A stretch of 64,000 nucleotides of DNA from Betaproteobacteria bacterium (GCA_016125475.1 WGLR01000014.1:1-64000); one strand, 5' to 3'. Shown: positions 40,849-50,704, numbered from the stretch's first letter. Translations and numbers: made by a program. Notes: generated from the sequence alone by a model not told the origin.

Positions 40849-42711
40849 TCAGACCGCAGTCGGTACTCCCTCCGCCCCGGTCGGCCCGCCGCCGGGGCGA
40901 AGTTCTCCCGTCAGGTCCTTCAGGGCCGCTTCGTCCAGCGTCTCGCGCCGCAGGAGTTCCCGGGCGCAACGCTCCAGCACCGCCCGGTGACGCTCGAGCA
41001 GTGCGCTCGCGTGCCGGAACGCGTCCATCACGATGCTGCGCACGGCCTCGTCGATCCTTTCCTGTGTTTCGGGACTCACCCGGCATCCGCCCTGGAGATG
41101 ATTCGGCAGATCCAGGAACCGGGGCTGCTGCGATTCGTAGGCGACGTACCCGAGATCCTCGACCATGCCGTACCGGGTGACCATGTCGCGCGCGATGTCG
41201 GTCACCTTCGCGAGGTCGTCGGCCGCACCCGTCGAGAGGTGGCCGAACACGAGCTTCTCCGCCGCGCGCCCACCGAGAAGCACCATGATCTTGTGCACGA
41301 GTTCCTCGCGCGTCATGAGGAATCGGTCCTCCGTGGGACGCTGGATCGTGTAGCCGAGCGCGCCCACGCCACGCGGGATGATGGATACCTTGTGCACCGG
41401 GTCCGTGCCCGGCAGCGACATCGCGACGAGCGCGTGCCCCATCTCGTGATAGGCCACGACCTCCCGCTCGCGCGGATTCAGGACCCGGTTCTTCTTCTCG
41501 AGACCCGCGACGATCCGCTCGATCGCGACCGTGAAGTCGATCAGCGCGACGTCCTGCGCGCCGCGCCGCGTCGCGGCGAGCGCCGCCTCGTTGCAGAGGT
41601 TCGCGAGGTCCGCGCCCGTGAAGCCCGTCGTGAGCGCGGCGACCTGCTCGAGATCGACTTCCGCGGCGAGCCGGATCTTCCTGCTGTGCACCTGCAGGAT
41701 CTGCACGCGGCCGGCCTTGTCGGGTCGGTCCACGAGCACCTGCCGGTCGAAACGCCCGGCGCGGAGCAGCGCCGGGTCGAGGATCTCCGGCCGGTTGGTC
41801 GCCGAGAGCAGGACGAGCCCGGACGAACTGTCGAAGCCGTCGAGTTCGACGAGCAACTGGTTCAGCGTCTGTTCCCGCTCGTCGTGGCCGCCGACCGGCC
41901 CGCCGGCGCCCCGCGCGCGGCCGAGGGCGTCGAGTTCGTCGATGAAGATGATCGCCGGGGCCTTCGCACGCGCCTGTTCGAAGAGATCCCGAACGCGCGC
42001 CGCGCCCACGCCCACGAACATCTCCACGAACTCGCTGCCCGAGATGCTGTAGAACGGCACGGCCGCCTCGCCCGCGACCGCCTTCGCGAGCAGGGTCTTG
42101 CCCGTGCCGGGCGGACCGACCAGCAGGACACCCTTGGGCATGCGCGCCCCCAGGCGACCATAGCCCTGCGGGTCCTTGAGGAACGAGACGATCTCCTGGA
42201 GCTCCGCCTTGGCCTCGTCCACGCCCGCGACGTCCGCGAACGTCACTCCGGTGTTCTTCTCGACGTAGACCTTCGCGCGGCTCTTGCCGATGTTCATGAA
42301 GCCCCCGACGCCCTGGCGTTCGGCCATGCGCCGGATCACGAAGAACCACAGGCCGAAGAAGAGCAGCACGGGCACGACCCAGGACAGCAGGTCCCTCACG
42401 AACGTGCTCTCGACCACGCGCGTGAACGGCACGTCGTACCTGGACAACCTGTCGGCGAGCGCCGGCTCGACGCGCGTCGCGACGATCACCGTCTTGCCGC
42501 TCGCATCCGGTGACTTGAGCTTGCCCGTGATCGTCTGGTCGCCGATCGTGATCTCCGAGACGCGCCCCTGCGCGAGCGCCTTCTCGAACTCGCTGTAGGG
42601 CACCGATTCGACCCTGCGCTGCGTCTGCCAGAGATTCTGCAGCGAGAGCAGGGCGAAGACGACGACGAGCCAGTAGCCGACGTTCCACCGGATCTTGGGG
42701 TCGGGTTTCAT
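40849..42711 (-). CDS. ftsH: FtsH-family ATP-dependent zinc metalloprotease
   Basis: 620 residue membrane protease for quality control of membrane and some soluble proteins. Two N-terminal helices ([34 protein letters not shown]) flank a small periplasmic domain. The AAA domain has Walker [14 protein letters not shown], Walker [12 protein letters not shown] and SRH ([20 protein letters not shown]). The zinc motif is HEMGH. It ends with a Pro/Gly-rich tail. Its sequence departs from housekeeping FtsH (for example [41 protein letters not shown]), and no ftsJ or folP follows, so it is probably a second copy. Its stop is one base from the chemoreceptor stop, convergent with no room for a terminator. 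Confidence 0.93.
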   Translation of the reverse strand: MKPDPKIRWNVGYWLVVVFALLSLQNLWQTQRRVESVPYSEFEKALAQGRVSEITIGDQTITGKLKSPDASGKTVIVATRVEPALADRLSRYDVPFTRVVESTFVRDLLSWVVPVLLFFGLWFFVIRRMAERQGVGGFMNIGKSRAKVYVEKNTGVTFADVAGVDEAKAELQEIVSFLKDPQGYGRLGARMPKGVLLVGPPGTGKTLLAKAVAGEAAVPFYSISGSEFVEMFVGVGAARVRDLFEQARAKAPAIIFIDELDALGRARGAGGPVGGHDEREQTLNQLLVELDGFDSSSGLVLLSATNRPEILDPALLRAGRFDRQVLVDRPDKAGRVQILQVHSRKIRLAAEVDLEQVAALTTGFTGADLANLCNEAALAATRRGAQDVALIDFTVAIERIVAGLEKKNRVLNPREREVVAYHEMGHALVAMSLPGTDPVHKVSIIPRGVGALGYTIQRPTEDRFLMTREELVHKIMVLLGGRAAEKLVFGHLSTGAADDLAKVTDIARDMVTRYGMVEDLGYVAYESQQPRFLDLPNHLQGGCRVSPETQERIDEAVRSIVMDAFRHASALLERHRAVLERCARELLRRETLDEAALKDLTGELRPGGGPTGAEGVPTAV

Positions 42712-42864
42712 GAGCGGCGATGTCGTTGGGCGAATGCGATGCGGATCACTTTATGGGGTGCCCGGCGCCCGGTCAACGACGGGAGTCCCGCCAGCCCCCC
42801 CGGAAACGCGACGAGGCAGGTTCGACCCGGACGGCCTCTTGTGAACCCTGGTAGTCACAACCCC

Positions 42865-42888
42865 GGGGTCAGGCTTGCGTTGTTGTAT
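42865..42888. repeat. Half copy of the REP-like repeat
   Basis: GGGGTCAGGCTTGCGTTGTTG... matches the left arm at 31864-31887 in 21 of 24 positions. No matching right arm follows; the ABC permease stop codon begins four bases later. It appears to be a truncated or decayed element. Confidence 0.7.
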
Positions 42889-42892
42889 TGCT

Positions 42893-44032
42893 TCAGTCGA
42901 GCGTGCGCCTGTACACCCGCAGCCCGAGCAGCAGCACGACGACCATGAAGAGCAGGATGGGCCAGACCTGCGGCCAGAGCTCGACCGGCGTGTTCCCCTT
43001 GAGCAGGATGCCGCGCACGAGGTGCAGGAAGTGCGTGAGGGGCAGCAGGTTGCCGATCACCTGCGCCCACTCCGGCATGCCCCGGAACGGAAACATGAAT
43101 CCCGACAGGAGCATCGAGGGCAGGAAGAAGAAGAACGTCATCTGCATCGCCTGGAGCTGGTTCCGCGCGAGGGCGCTGAAGGTGATCCCGAGCGTGAGGT
43201 TCGCGCTGATGAAGATCAGCACGACGCCGAGCAGCAGCAGCAGGCTGCCTTCCATCGGCACGCCGAAGATCACGCGCGCGGCCACGAGGATGATGCTGAC
43301 CTGGATGAGTCCGATCAGGATGTACGGCACGATCTTGCCGGTCATGACCTCGAAGGGCAGTGCAGGCGTCGCGAGCAGGTTCTCGAAGGTGCCCCGCTCG
43401 CGTTCCCGGGTCATCGCGAGTGCGGTCATCAGGATCATCGTCATCGTGAGGATGACCCCGAGCAGGCCGGGCACGATGTTGTAGGCCGTGATCCCCTCCG
43501 GGTTGTACTGGCGGTGGATGCGAAGATCGAACGGCGGAAGGCCCGGCCGCAGCGTCTCGAGCGGCCCGTCCAGGTCGCGGTCGAACACGGTCTGCGCGAG
43601 CTGCTCCAGCGCACCCACCGCGTTGCCGGTGGCCGACGGATCGGTCGCGTCCGCCTCCATCAGGATGGCGGGCCTGCGTCCGCGCACCAGATCGCGCTCG
43701 AACGCGGGCGGGATCGTCAGCACGAACTGGACGTCCCCTTCCGCGAGCAGCCGCTCGCCCTCCTCGGCCGAAGCGATGAACGAGACCACGTCGAAGTACC
43801 CGCTGTTCTGGACCGCAGCCGTGAACGTCCGCGCGAACACGCTGTTGTCCTGCGAGAGAATGGCGGTGGGCAGGTGCTTCGGATCGCTGTTGATCGCGAA
43901 ACCGAACAGGACGAGCTGCACGACCGGGATGCCCACGATCATGCCGAACGTGAGGCGGTCGCGACGGAGCTGGATGAACTCCTTCACGACGATGCCGAGC
44001 CAGCGCGAGAACGAGAAGCCGTCGAGTCTCAC
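42893..44032 (-). CDS. ABC-2 type transporter permease
   Basis: 379 residues. An N-terminal helix (FGMIVGIPVVQLVLFGFAI) is followed by a large periplasmic domain (about residues 45-175) and five C-terminal helices, with TRERERGTFENLLATPALPFEVMTGKIVPYILIG and the PSMLLSGFMFPFRGMPEWAQVIGNLLPLTHFLHLVRGI segment typical of YbhS/YbhR/YhhJ exporters. It is the membrane unit of the TetR-HlyD-ATPase-permease operon. GTG 44032 overlaps the ATPase stop (GTGA), so the track start 44104 inside the ATPase gene is not used. Only one permease is present. Confidence 0.93.
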   Translation of the reverse strand: MRLDGFSFSRWLGIVVKEFIQLRRDRLTFGMIVGIPVVQLVLFGFAINSDPKHLPTAILSQDNSVFARTFTAAVQNSGYFDVVSFIASAEEGERLLAEGDVQFVLTIPPAFERDLVRGRRPAILMEADATDPSATGNAVGALEQLAQTVFDRDLDGPLETLRPGLPPFDLRIHRQYNPEGITAYNIVPGLLGVILTMTMILMTALAMTRERERGTFENLLATPALPFEVMTGKIVPYILIGLIQVSIILVAARVIFGVPMEGSLLLLLGVVLIFISANLTLGITFSALARNQLQAMQMTFFFFLPSMLLSGFMFPFRGMPEWAQVIGNLLPLTHFLHLVRGILLKGNTPVELWPQVWPILLFMVVVLLLGLRVYRRTLD

Positions 44033-44955
44033 GAATAGTTGTCCCGTGCGTGGCTCATCAGGTGGATGAAGACGTCCTCGAGCGTCGCGCTGCTTTGCGT
44101 CCACTCGAAATCACCGGTCTTGCGCAGGTCGCGCGTGAGCCGCTCGACCTCTCCGGCATCGGTCCCGATCACGTGCAGCTTGGATCCGAACGGTGTCACC
44201 TGCACGGCCGGTGCGAGCCCGCGCAGACGGGCCTCGAGTTCCGCCAGGTCCGCACCCGACACGGTCCAGGTCACGAGCCCCTGGCTGTCGATCACTTCCT
44301 GGGCGGTTCCCGAAACGAGCAGCTCGCCGTAGGCGATGTACGCGAGCCGGTGACAGCGCTCGGCCTCGTCCATGTAATGCGTGGCGACGAGCACCGAGAT
44401 GCCTGCAGCCGCGAGTTCGTGGATCTCGGCCCAGAAATCCCGCCGGGCCTTGGGGTCGACGCCGGCCGTGGGCTCGTCCAGCAACAGAAGCTTCGGCTCG
44501 TGGAGCATGCAGGCCGCGAGCGCGAGGCGCTGCTTCCAGCCGCCCGACAGGGTGCCCGCGAGCTGGTTCTGGCGCGCCAGCAGACCGAGCCGGTCGAGCG
44601 CGTTCCGGACCGTCTCCCGACGGCGCTTCATGCCGTACATGCGCGCGATGAAATCGAGGTTCTCGCGGATGGAGAGGTCTTCCCAGAGCGAAAAGCGCTG
44701 CGTCATGTAGCCGACTTCCCGCTTGATCTCCGCGCTCTCGCGCAGGATGTCGCGCCCGAGACAGGTCCCCGACCCGGAATCCGGCGTGAGCAGTCCGCAC
44801 AGCATGCGGATGGAAGTCGTCTTGCCGCTCCCGTTCGGGCCGAGAAAGCCGTAGATCTCGCCCTTGCGCACGCGGAGCGCGAAATCCTTCACGACGCGCC
44901 GGCCGCCGAAGCTCTTGTTCAGCCCCTGGACGTCGATCGCGAGTTCACCGTTCAT
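44029..44955 (-). CDS. ABC transporter ATPase (drug/export type)
   Basis: 308 residues. Walker A GPNGSGKTTSIRML, Q-loop YMTQRFSLWEDLSIRENL, signature LSGGWKQRLALA, Walker B LLLLDEPTAGVDP and H-loop VATHYMDEAERC are all intact, with a C-terminal extension (about 215-308) usual in ABC-2 exporters. It starts in an ATGA overlap with the adaptor gene and ends in a GTGA overlap with the permease, giving a tightly coupled export operon resembling E. coli ybhGFSR. Confidence 0.95.
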   Translation of the reverse strand: MNGELAIDVQGLNKSFGGRRVVKDFALRVRKGEIYGFLGPNGSGKTTSIRMLCGLLTPDSGSGTCLGRDILRESAEIKREVGYMTQRFSLWEDLSIRENLDFIARMYGMKRRRETVRNALDRLGLLARQNQLAGTLSGGWKQRLALAACMLHEPKLLLLDEPTAGVDPKARRDFWAEIHELAAAGISVLVATHYMDEAERCHRLAYIAYGELLVSGTAQEVIDSQGLVTWTVSGADLAELEARLRGLAPAVQVTPFGSKLHVIGTDAGEVERLTRDLRKTGDFEWTQSSATLEDVFIHLMSHARDNYS

Positions 44956-45920
44956 CGGCCGGCGACCTCCACGTCCACGGGCTGACCGGGATTCAGCGTG
45001 CCAGCCCGGGAGGCGTCGACGGCGGCCTCCACGAGGAACACCAGCTTCGCGCGCGACTTCCGGCTGTAGATCACGGGGGGCGTGAATTCGGCCTGCGTCG
45101 AAACGTACGAGACGGTCGCGTCGATGGTGGCCGCACAGCCGTCACAGTGGGCCACGACCTTCAGGCCGGGCCGGAAACCCGACACCGCCGCCTCGGGCAC
45201 GAAGAAGCGCAGCTTCACGTTGCCAGGCGGAAGCAGACTCACGACAGGTCGTCCCGCCGCGACCCACTCGCCCTCGACGTAAAAGGTGTCGTGCACCCTC
45301 GCATCGGCGGTCGCCCGCATCGCCCGCTGGTCGAGACGCCACTTCGCCTGATCCACCACGGCCTGCGCCGCCTCGGCGTCGGCCCGGGCCGCGGCAACCT
45401 CCTTCGGCCGTCCCACACTGTCGTGCGCGAGGCGCAGTCGCGCCTGCACCTCCGCCACGCGCGCCTCGTCCCGGGCGAGGTTCGCACGCGACTCGTCGAG
45501 TTTCGCCCCCGATATGAAACCCTTCGCGAACAGCGCCTGGTCACGCCGCAGCTGGTCGGCCGAGAGTCGCCGTGAGGCCCCTGCCTGGTCGGCCTGCGCC
45601 CGCAGCGCCGCGACCTCGGGCCGTCTCTGGGCGGCATGGAGGTTGGCGAGCCGCTCCTGCGCGGCCCGGAGCCGGTCGCGGGCCTCCTGCTCCGCGGCCA
45701 ACTCGTTTTCCTGCTCGAGCGCGAAGAGCGCGTCGCCGTCGTGCACTTCGCCCCCTCGCGCGACCGACAGCCGGTCCAGCCGGCCCGCGTACGGCGCGGC
45801 GACGAGCACGTACTCACCCTCGACGTAGCCGTAATAGCGCGGGGCCTGCGGCGTGTCACGACCGCACGCTGCGAGGGTGAGCACCAGGGGAATGGCCAGG
45901 AATGCCGACAGTCGTTTCAT
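44952..45920 (-). CDS. HlyD/YbhG-like adaptor lipoprotein
   Basis: 322 residues. The N-terminus MKRLSAFLAIPLVLTLAACGRD has a lipobox (LAAC), so it should be lipid-anchored. A lipoyl segment (YVLVAAPYAGRLDRLSVARGGEVHDGDALFALEQ), a long coiled-coil hairpin (about residues 75-190) and a barrel domain (VKLRFFVPEAAVSGFRPGLKVVAHCDG) follow. It is the periplasmic component of the export operon. Its ATG overlaps the TetR stop by four bases. Confidence 0.92.
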   Translation of the reverse strand: MKRLSAFLAIPLVLTLAACGRDTPQAPRYYGYVEGEYVLVAAPYAGRLDRLSVARGGEVHDGDALFALEQENELAAEQEARDRLRAAQERLANLHAAQRRPEVAALRAQADQAGASRRLSADQLRRDQALFAKGFISGAKLDESRANLARDEARVAEVQARLRLAHDSVGRPKEVAAARADAEAAQAVVDQAKWRLDQRAMRATADARVHDTFYVEGEWVAAGRPVVSLLPPGNVKLRFFVPEAAVSGFRPGLKVVAHCDGCAATIDATVSYVSTQAEFTPPVIYSRKSRAKLVFLVEAAVDASRAGTLNPGQPVDVEVAGR

Positions 45921-46561
45921 CTCGTGCTCCGACGGGCCGATCGACCCCGAGTGTTCGACGAGGGTTCCGTCACCGTGTCGCCGGCGAGCACCCGGGCCAC
46001 GCCGAGCCTCACCACGCTCCGACAGTCGGCCCGTGCCGCCTCGTCGTCCTGCGCGACGTTCAGGACGGCCGCGCCGACGACCATCGCGTGGAACGCCGTC
46101 ACGTCACCGGTGTCCGCCCGTGCCCCGATCGCGCGTGCGATCTCCGCGAGCGTGGCGCGCACACGCCCCACCAGCTCGCGCAGAAACGCCTTGATGCGCG
46201 GATCCTCGTCCGACGCCACCACGAGCCCGAGCATGACTCGCGCGCGCCGTCCGTCCGCGACGACCTCGCCGAGCGCCTCGCCGAGCGTCGCAGCGTTCAG
46301 GCTGCCCTCGGCGACACCGACGGAGACCTGACCGAGCGTCGAGGACACGAAGTGCATGGCCACGGCCATCAGCAGATCCGCCCTCGTCCGGAAATAGTAG
46401 GTGAGGTGACTCTGGCGAACACCCGCCCGGCGCGCGACCTTGGGCTGCGTGAGCTCGTTCACGCCCTGGTCCGCGAGCAGGTCCAGCGCGGACTCGAGGA
46501 TGCGCGTGCGAACGTCCGTTGCGCCATCACCGGACGGGATAATCGTCGAATTGGTAGCCAT
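45917..46561 (-). CDS. TetR-family transcriptional regulator of the export operon
   Basis: 214 residues. The DNA-binding head is TRILESALDLLADQGVNELTQPKVARRAGVRQSHLTYYFRTRADLLMAVA, with the helix-turn-helix in QPKVARRAGVRQSHLTYYF. The C-terminal domain (ligand/dimer) is variable. It is the first gene of an operon with adaptor, ATPase and permease, reminiscent of the CecR-ybhGFSR arrangement. Two identical palindromes TTGGTA-N4-TACCAA lie at its 5' end, one spanning the start codon, which predicts autorepression. ATG 46561 is chosen; ATG 46570 adds MFG. The track start 46882 is spurious. Confidence 0.93.
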   Translation of the reverse strand: MATNSTIIPSGDGATDVRTRILESALDLLADQGVNELTQPKVARRAGVRQSHLTYYFRTRADLLMAVAMHFVSSTLGQVSVGVAEGSLNAATLGEALGEVVADGRRARVMLGLVVASDEDPRIKAFLRELVGRVRATLAEIARAIGARADTGDVTAFHAMVVGAAVLNVAQDDEAARADCRSVVRLGVARVLAGDTVTEPSSNTRGRSARRSTR

Positions 46562-46566
46562 ACCAA
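46551..46566. promoter_or_regulatory. Operator palindrome 1 (overlaps TetR start codon)
   Basis: TTGGTAGCCATACCAA is a perfect 6-4-6 palindrome containing the TetR start codon at its centre. It is repeated exactly in form at 46573-46588, 22 bases away centre to centre, about two helical turns. It is a likely binding site for the TetR protein. Confidence 0.82.
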
Positions 46567-46572
46567 ACATTC

Positions 46573-46588
46573 TTGGTACATTTACCAA
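46573..46588. promoter_or_regulatory. Operator palindrome 2
   Basis: TTGGTACATTTACCAA has the same 6 base arms as operator 1. It lies upstream of the TetR gene and 113 bases before the divergent aminotransferase gene, which it might also influence. Confidence 0.82.
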
Positions 46589-46700
46589 ACCTGTCAACCT
46601 CCGCGTGCGTGTCAGTCCGGCACAGGGGCACGGCAGCGCTTGGGAGCGCCGGGGCTGCATGCGACAATGGCATGACATCCCGCCTCCGCGACGACAGGTC

Positions 46701-47891
46701 ATGACGCACTCCCTCACCGCCCGCCCCGAAGTCCTCCGTCTGCGCAGCTCCAAGATCCGTGAAGTGGCGAACGCGGGCATGGGCCGGAAGGACGTCGTCG
46801 CGTTCTGGTTCGGGGAACCCGACGAGGTGACGCCGGAATTCATACGACGGGCCGCGATCGAGGCCCTCGAGGACGGAGACACGTTCTACACGCAGAACCT
46901 CGGCGTGCCCGCACTGCGCGAGACGATCGCGACGTACGTGTCCGGACTCCACCGCCCGACCACCGTCGACGAGATCGCCGTGACCAATTCGGGCATGTCG
47001 GCGCTCATGCTCGTGACCCAGGCACTCGTCGGCCCCGGCGACCGCACCGTGATCGTGACGCCGCTCTGGCCCAATCTCGTCGAGATCCCGAAGATCCTCG
47101 GCGCCGAAGCCGTCACGGTCCCCCTCTCGTTCTCGCGGGAAGGCTGGCATCTCGACCTCGACCGTCTGCTCGACGCCCTCACGCCGTCGACGCGCGTCCT
47201 CTATCTCAATGCGCCGAACAATCCGACCGGCTGGACCATCGACGCGACGTCGCAGCGCGCGATCCTGGAACACTGCCAGCGGCACGGCATCTGGATCCTC
47301 GCGGACGATGCCTACGAGCGCCTCTACTTCGGTGCGGGTGACGGCGAAACCCCTCCGGTCGCTCCGTCGTTTCTCGACATCGCTGGCGCCGGGGATCGCG
47401 TCGTGAGCACGAACACGTTCTCGAAGTCGTGGCTGATGACCGGATTCCGCCTCGGCTGGATCACTGCCCCCCCTCCGCTCGTGACGGAACTCGCGAAGCT
47501 CATCGAGTACAACACGTCCTGCGCGCCCGGCTTCATCCAGCGCGCGGGCATCACCGCGATCCGCGAAGGCGAAGGCGTGATCGCGCGCACGCGTGCGCGC
47601 TTCATGACGGCACGCGACCACCTCGTGCGACGGCTCAATGCACTGCCCGGCATCGATGCCGCGCTGCCGTCCGGCGCCATGTACGCGTTCTTCCGCGTGG
47701 AAGGCATGCGCGACAGCCTCGCGTTCTGCAAGCGACTCGTGGCGGAGCACGGACTGGGCCTCGCACCGGGCATCGCGTTCGGCCCGGAGGGTGAGGGCTT
47801 CGTGCGGTGGTGCTTCGCGTCGGACACCGCACGCCTCGACGAGGGCCTGGAACGCCTCGAACGCGGACTGCGCTTCAGACACGCCGCGTGA
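46701..47891 (+). CDS. PLP-dependent class I/II aminotransferase
   Basis: 396 residues. The N-terminus (VAFWFGEPDEVTPEFIRRAA) and NAPNNPTGW, DDAYERLYF, then FSKSWLMTGFRLGW with the PLP lysine, identify an aspartate-aminotransferase-like fold I enzyme. The amino donor is not known. Start ATG 46701 (MTHSLTARPEV) has AGGTC immediately upstream; ATG 46659 is possible and the track start 46440 lies inside the TetR gene. Its stop overlaps the next GTG start (GTGA). Confidence 0.93.
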   Translation: MTHSLTARPEVLRLRSSKIREVANAGMGRKDVVAFWFGEPDEVTPEFIRRAAIEALEDGDTFYTQNLGVPALRETIATYVSGLHRPTTVDEIAVTNSGMSALMLVTQALVGPGDRTVIVTPLWPNLVEIPKILGAEAVTVPLSFSREGWHLDLDRLLDALTPSTRVLYLNAPNNPTGWTIDATSQRAILEHCQRHGIWILADDAYERLYFGAGDGETPPVAPSFLDIAGAGDRVVSTNTFSKSWLMTGFRLGWITAPPPLVTELAKLIEYNTSCAPGFIQRAGITAIREGEGVIARTRARFMTARDHLVRRLNALPGIDAALPSGAMYAFFRVEGMRDSLAFCKRLVAEHGLGLAPGIAFGPEGEGFVRWCFASDTARLDEGLERLERGLRFRHAA

Positions 47892-48907
47892 AATCCGTTC
47901 CGGCCGAAGCGACGCGGCACGACGTCGCCGCCTGGATTCTCGCAGGCGTCGCACTCTTCTCCGTCCTGCATCTGCGCCTGCTGCCCGCCCTGCTCGCAGG
48001 CCTGCTCGTCGCGGAACTCGTGCACGTCATCGTGCCGCGGCTGCGCATCTTCCGGATCAGCGGCCCGCGCGGAAGGCTGGTCGCGGTCGCGCTGCTCGCG
48101 GTCGTGATCTCTTCGCTCATCACCGTAGGCATCATCGCGCTCGTCGCATTCTTCCGCAGCGACGCGGGCAGCCTCTCGACACTGCTCGCGAAGATGGCCG
48201 ACATCGTCGACGCCGCGCGGGACAAGCTGCCCGTCTGGATCGGCGACAAGCTGCCGGACGACGCCGAGTCCCTGCGCGTGGCGTTCACGGACTGGCTGCG
48301 CACCCACGCGGACACCATTCAGGTGGCCGGCGCCACGCTCGGGATCACGCTCACGCAGATCCTCGTCGGTCTGGTGATCGGGGCGCTGGTCGCCCTGCGC
48401 GAGGTGCAGACGAGCCGCAGCCCCGGTCCGCTCGCGGCAGCCATGGCCGCCCGCATCATCGCGTTCGGCGAGGCGTTTCGCCGCATCGTGTTCGCGCAGG
48501 TCCGGATCTCCGCACTGAACACCACGCTCACGGCGGTCTACCTCATGGTCGTGCTGCCTTCGCTCGGCGTCCACCTGCCGCTGCGCAAGACGATGATCGC
48601 CGTGACGTTCTTCATCGGCCTCATGCCGATCATCGGCAACCTGATCTCGAACACCGTGATCGTGATCGTGAGCCTGTCGCACTCGCTCGGCGTCGCCCTC
48701 GGATCGCTCGGCTACCTCATCCTGATCCACAAGCTCGAATATTTCATCAACGCGCGGATCGTGGGCACACAGATCCACTCGAAGGCCTGGGAACTCCTGA
48801 TCGCCATGCTCGTGATGGAGGCCGCATTCGGAATTCCCGGCGTGATCGCCGCCCCCATCTACTACGGTTACATCAAGTACGAACTCGCCAAGCGTCGCCT
48901 CCTGTGA
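47888..48907 (+). CDS. AI-2E/PerM-family membrane protein
   Basis: 339 residues with about seven helices, a GRLVAVALLAVVISSLITVGIIALVAFF pair near the start and the C-terminal IGLMPIIGNLISNTVIVIVSLSHSLGVALGSLGYLILIHKLEYFINARIVGTQI block characteristic of the family. Members are transporters or permeases of poorly defined substrate; some are sodium/proton antiporters. GTG 47888 overlaps the aminotransferase stop, replacing the track's upstream start at 47807. Confidence 0.9.
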   Translation: MKSVPAEATRHDVAAWILAGVALFSVLHLRLLPALLAGLLVAELVHVIVPRLRIFRISGPRGRLVAVALLAVVISSLITVGIIALVAFFRSDAGSLSTLLAKMADIVDAARDKLPVWIGDKLPDDAESLRVAFTDWLRTHADTIQVAGATLGITLTQILVGLVIGALVALREVQTSRSPGPLAAAMAARIIAFGEAFRRIVFAQVRISALNTTLTAVYLMVVLPSLGVHLPLRKTMIAVTFFIGLMPIIGNLISNTVIVIVSLSHSLGVALGSLGYLILIHKLEYFINARIVGTQIHSKAWELLIAMLVMEAAFGIPGVIAAPIYYGYIKYELAKRRLL

Positions 48908-49010
48908 GGTGAGCGTCCGCGCACGCGGGACCTCCCGTTCATGGGACAATCGACCGAGTCGCGCGCCTGCCCGCGACCCGCACTCCATCACGCGAATTCC
49001 CGGATTGCCC

Positions 49011-49667
49011 ATGAAGGTTCTCGTCGTACCCGTCACGCCATTCCAGCAGAACTGCTCCGTGCTCGTCTGCGAGCGCACCCGCAAGGCCGCGATCGTCGAT
49101 CCGGGCGGAGACCTGGATCGCATCGTGAACGCCGTCGAGGCTCAGGGCGCTACGCCCGAGAAGATCCTGCTCACGCATGGACACATCGATCACTGCGGCG
49201 GCACGGCCGAGCTCGCCGCCCGCCTCGGCATCCCCGTCGAGGGGCCGCAGCACGAGGACGCCTTCTGGATCGACCAGCTCCCCGAACAGGGCCGGATGTT
49301 CGGGTTTCCGAGACTGTCCGCATTCACGCCCGACCGCTGGCTCGAAGGGGGTGACACCGTGCGTTTCGGCGAACAGGAAATGACGGTGCGTTTCTGCCCC
49401 GGGCACACGCCGGGCCACGTGATCTTCTTCCATCCGCACGACCGTGTCGCGTTCGTGGGCGACGTCCTGTTCCACGGCTCGATCGGACGCACCGACTTCC
49501 CGCGCGGAGACCTGGAAACTCTGCTCGGCTCCATCGTGTCCCAGCTCTGGCCGCTCGGTGACGACGTGACGTTCGTACCCGGCCACGGCCCCGCGTCGAC
49601 GTTCGGCGAGGAACGCCGGTCCAATCCGTTCGTGTCGGACGCCGCGCTCGCGCGTCACGGCGCCTGA
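49011..49667 (+). CDS. MBL-fold hydrolase (YcbL/glyoxalase II-like)
   Basis: 218 residues. The metal motif THGHIDHCGG lies near residue 59, followed by CPGHTPGHVIFFHPHDRVAFVGDVLFHGSIGRTDFPRGD and a late FVPGHGPASTFGEERRSNPF. This is the YcbL subgroup of glyoxalase II-like metallo-beta-lactamase-fold hydrolases, which act on thioesters such as S-lactoylglutathione. ATG 49011 (MKVLVVPVTPF) is the family start; the track's 48909 start adds unrelated residues. Confidence 0.92.
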   Translation: MKVLVVPVTPFQQNCSVLVCERTRKAAIVDPGGDLDRIVNAVEAQGATPEKILLTHGHIDHCGGTAELAARLGIPVEGPQHEDAFWIDQLPEQGRMFGFPRLSAFTPDRWLEGGDTVRFGEQEMTVRFCPGHTPGHVIFFHPHDRVAFVGDVLFHGSIGRTDFPRGDLETLLGSIVSQLWPLGDDVTFVPGHGPASTFGEERRSNPFVSDAALARHGA

Positions 49668-49747
49668 ACCGCGGCATGCGGGACCCGACGACCCCGAACC
49701 GTCCTAACATGGAAACCTGACTGCACGACCGAACCCGAGCCGACATC

Positions 49748-50704
49748 ATGCGCCTGCCCCCCCTCGACCAGCTTCAGAACGCTGCCGACATCGTCTACCG
49801 CTCGATGCTGCCGACCCCCCAGTACAGCTGGCCGCTGCTCAACGCGCGCGTGGGCGCCGAGGTCTGGCTCAAGCACGAGAACCACACGCCCGTCGGGGCC
49901 TTCAAGATCCGTGGTGGCCTCGTGTATTTCCACGAACTCGCCGCCGGGCCGAAGCCGCGCGGCGTCGTGACCGCGACCCGTGGCAATCACGGACAGTCCG
50001 TCGCGTTCGCGGCACGCAAGTACGAGATCCCCGCGACGATCGTGGTGCCTCACGGCAACAGCCGCGAGAAGAACGAGGCGATGAAGGCGCTCGGCGTCAG
50101 GCTCGTCGAGCACGGCGACGACTTTCAGGCTGCCCGCGAGCACGCCGTCTCCCTCGCCGAGTCGGAAGGCCTGCACATGGTGCCGTCCTTCCACCCCTAT
50201 CTCGTGAAAGGGGTCGCGAGCTACGCCCTCGAGATGCTGAACTCGGTGGCCGACCTGGACGTGCTCTACGTGCCGATCGGGCTCGGCTCCGGGATCTGCG
50301 GGGCGGTCGCCGTACGCGAGGCGCTCGGGCTCGCGACGGAGATCGTCGGCGTCTGTTCGGCCGACGCGCCGGCCTACGCGCGGTCCTTCGAGTACAAGGA
50401 AGCCGTGGAGCGGCCCGTGCGCACGCAGCTCGCCGACGGACTCGCGTGCCGGGTTCCGGAGAAGTCCGCGCTCGAGACGATCCTACGGCACGTGTCGCGG
50501 ATCGTCGAGGTCACCGACGAGGAAGTCGCTCAGGCGATGCGGCTCCTGTTCTCATCGACGCACAACGTCGCGGAGGGAGCGGGGGCCGCCGCCGTCGCGG
50601 CGATCGTCCAGGAGCGAACCGAGATCGCGGGTCGCCGTGTCGGCGCCGTGCTCTGCGGCGGCAACGTCGACCGCGACGTGTTCGCGAGCATTCTCGCGGG
50701 CTGA
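49748..50704 (+). CDS. Threonine/serine dehydratase-like PLP enzyme
   Basis: 318 residue fold-II PLP enzyme. LKHENHTPVGAFKIRGGLVY carries the Schiff-base Lys, ATRGNHGQSVAFAARK the substrate/PLP loop, and GLGSGICGAVAVREAL the phosphate-binding loop. It lacks the C-terminal regulatory domain of biosynthetic IlvA, so it is of the short catabolic type acting on threonine, serine or a related hydroxy-amino acid. It lies 80 bases downstream of the MBL gene and 51 bases upstream of phoX. Confidence 0.92.
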   Translation: MRLPPLDQLQNAADIVYRSMLPTPQYSWPLLNARVGAEVWLKHENHTPVGAFKIRGGLVYFHELAAGPKPRGVVTATRGNHGQSVAFAARKYEIPATIVVPHGNSREKNEAMKALGVRLVEHGDDFQAAREHAVSLAESEGLHMVPSFHPYLVKGVASYALEMLNSVADLDVLYVPIGLGSGICGAVAVREALGLATEIVGVCSADAPAYARSFEYKEAVERPVRTQLADGLACRVPEKSALETILRHVSRIVEVTDEEVAQAMRLLFSSTHNVAEGAGAAAVAAIVQERTEIAGRRVGAVLCGGNVDRDVFASILAG

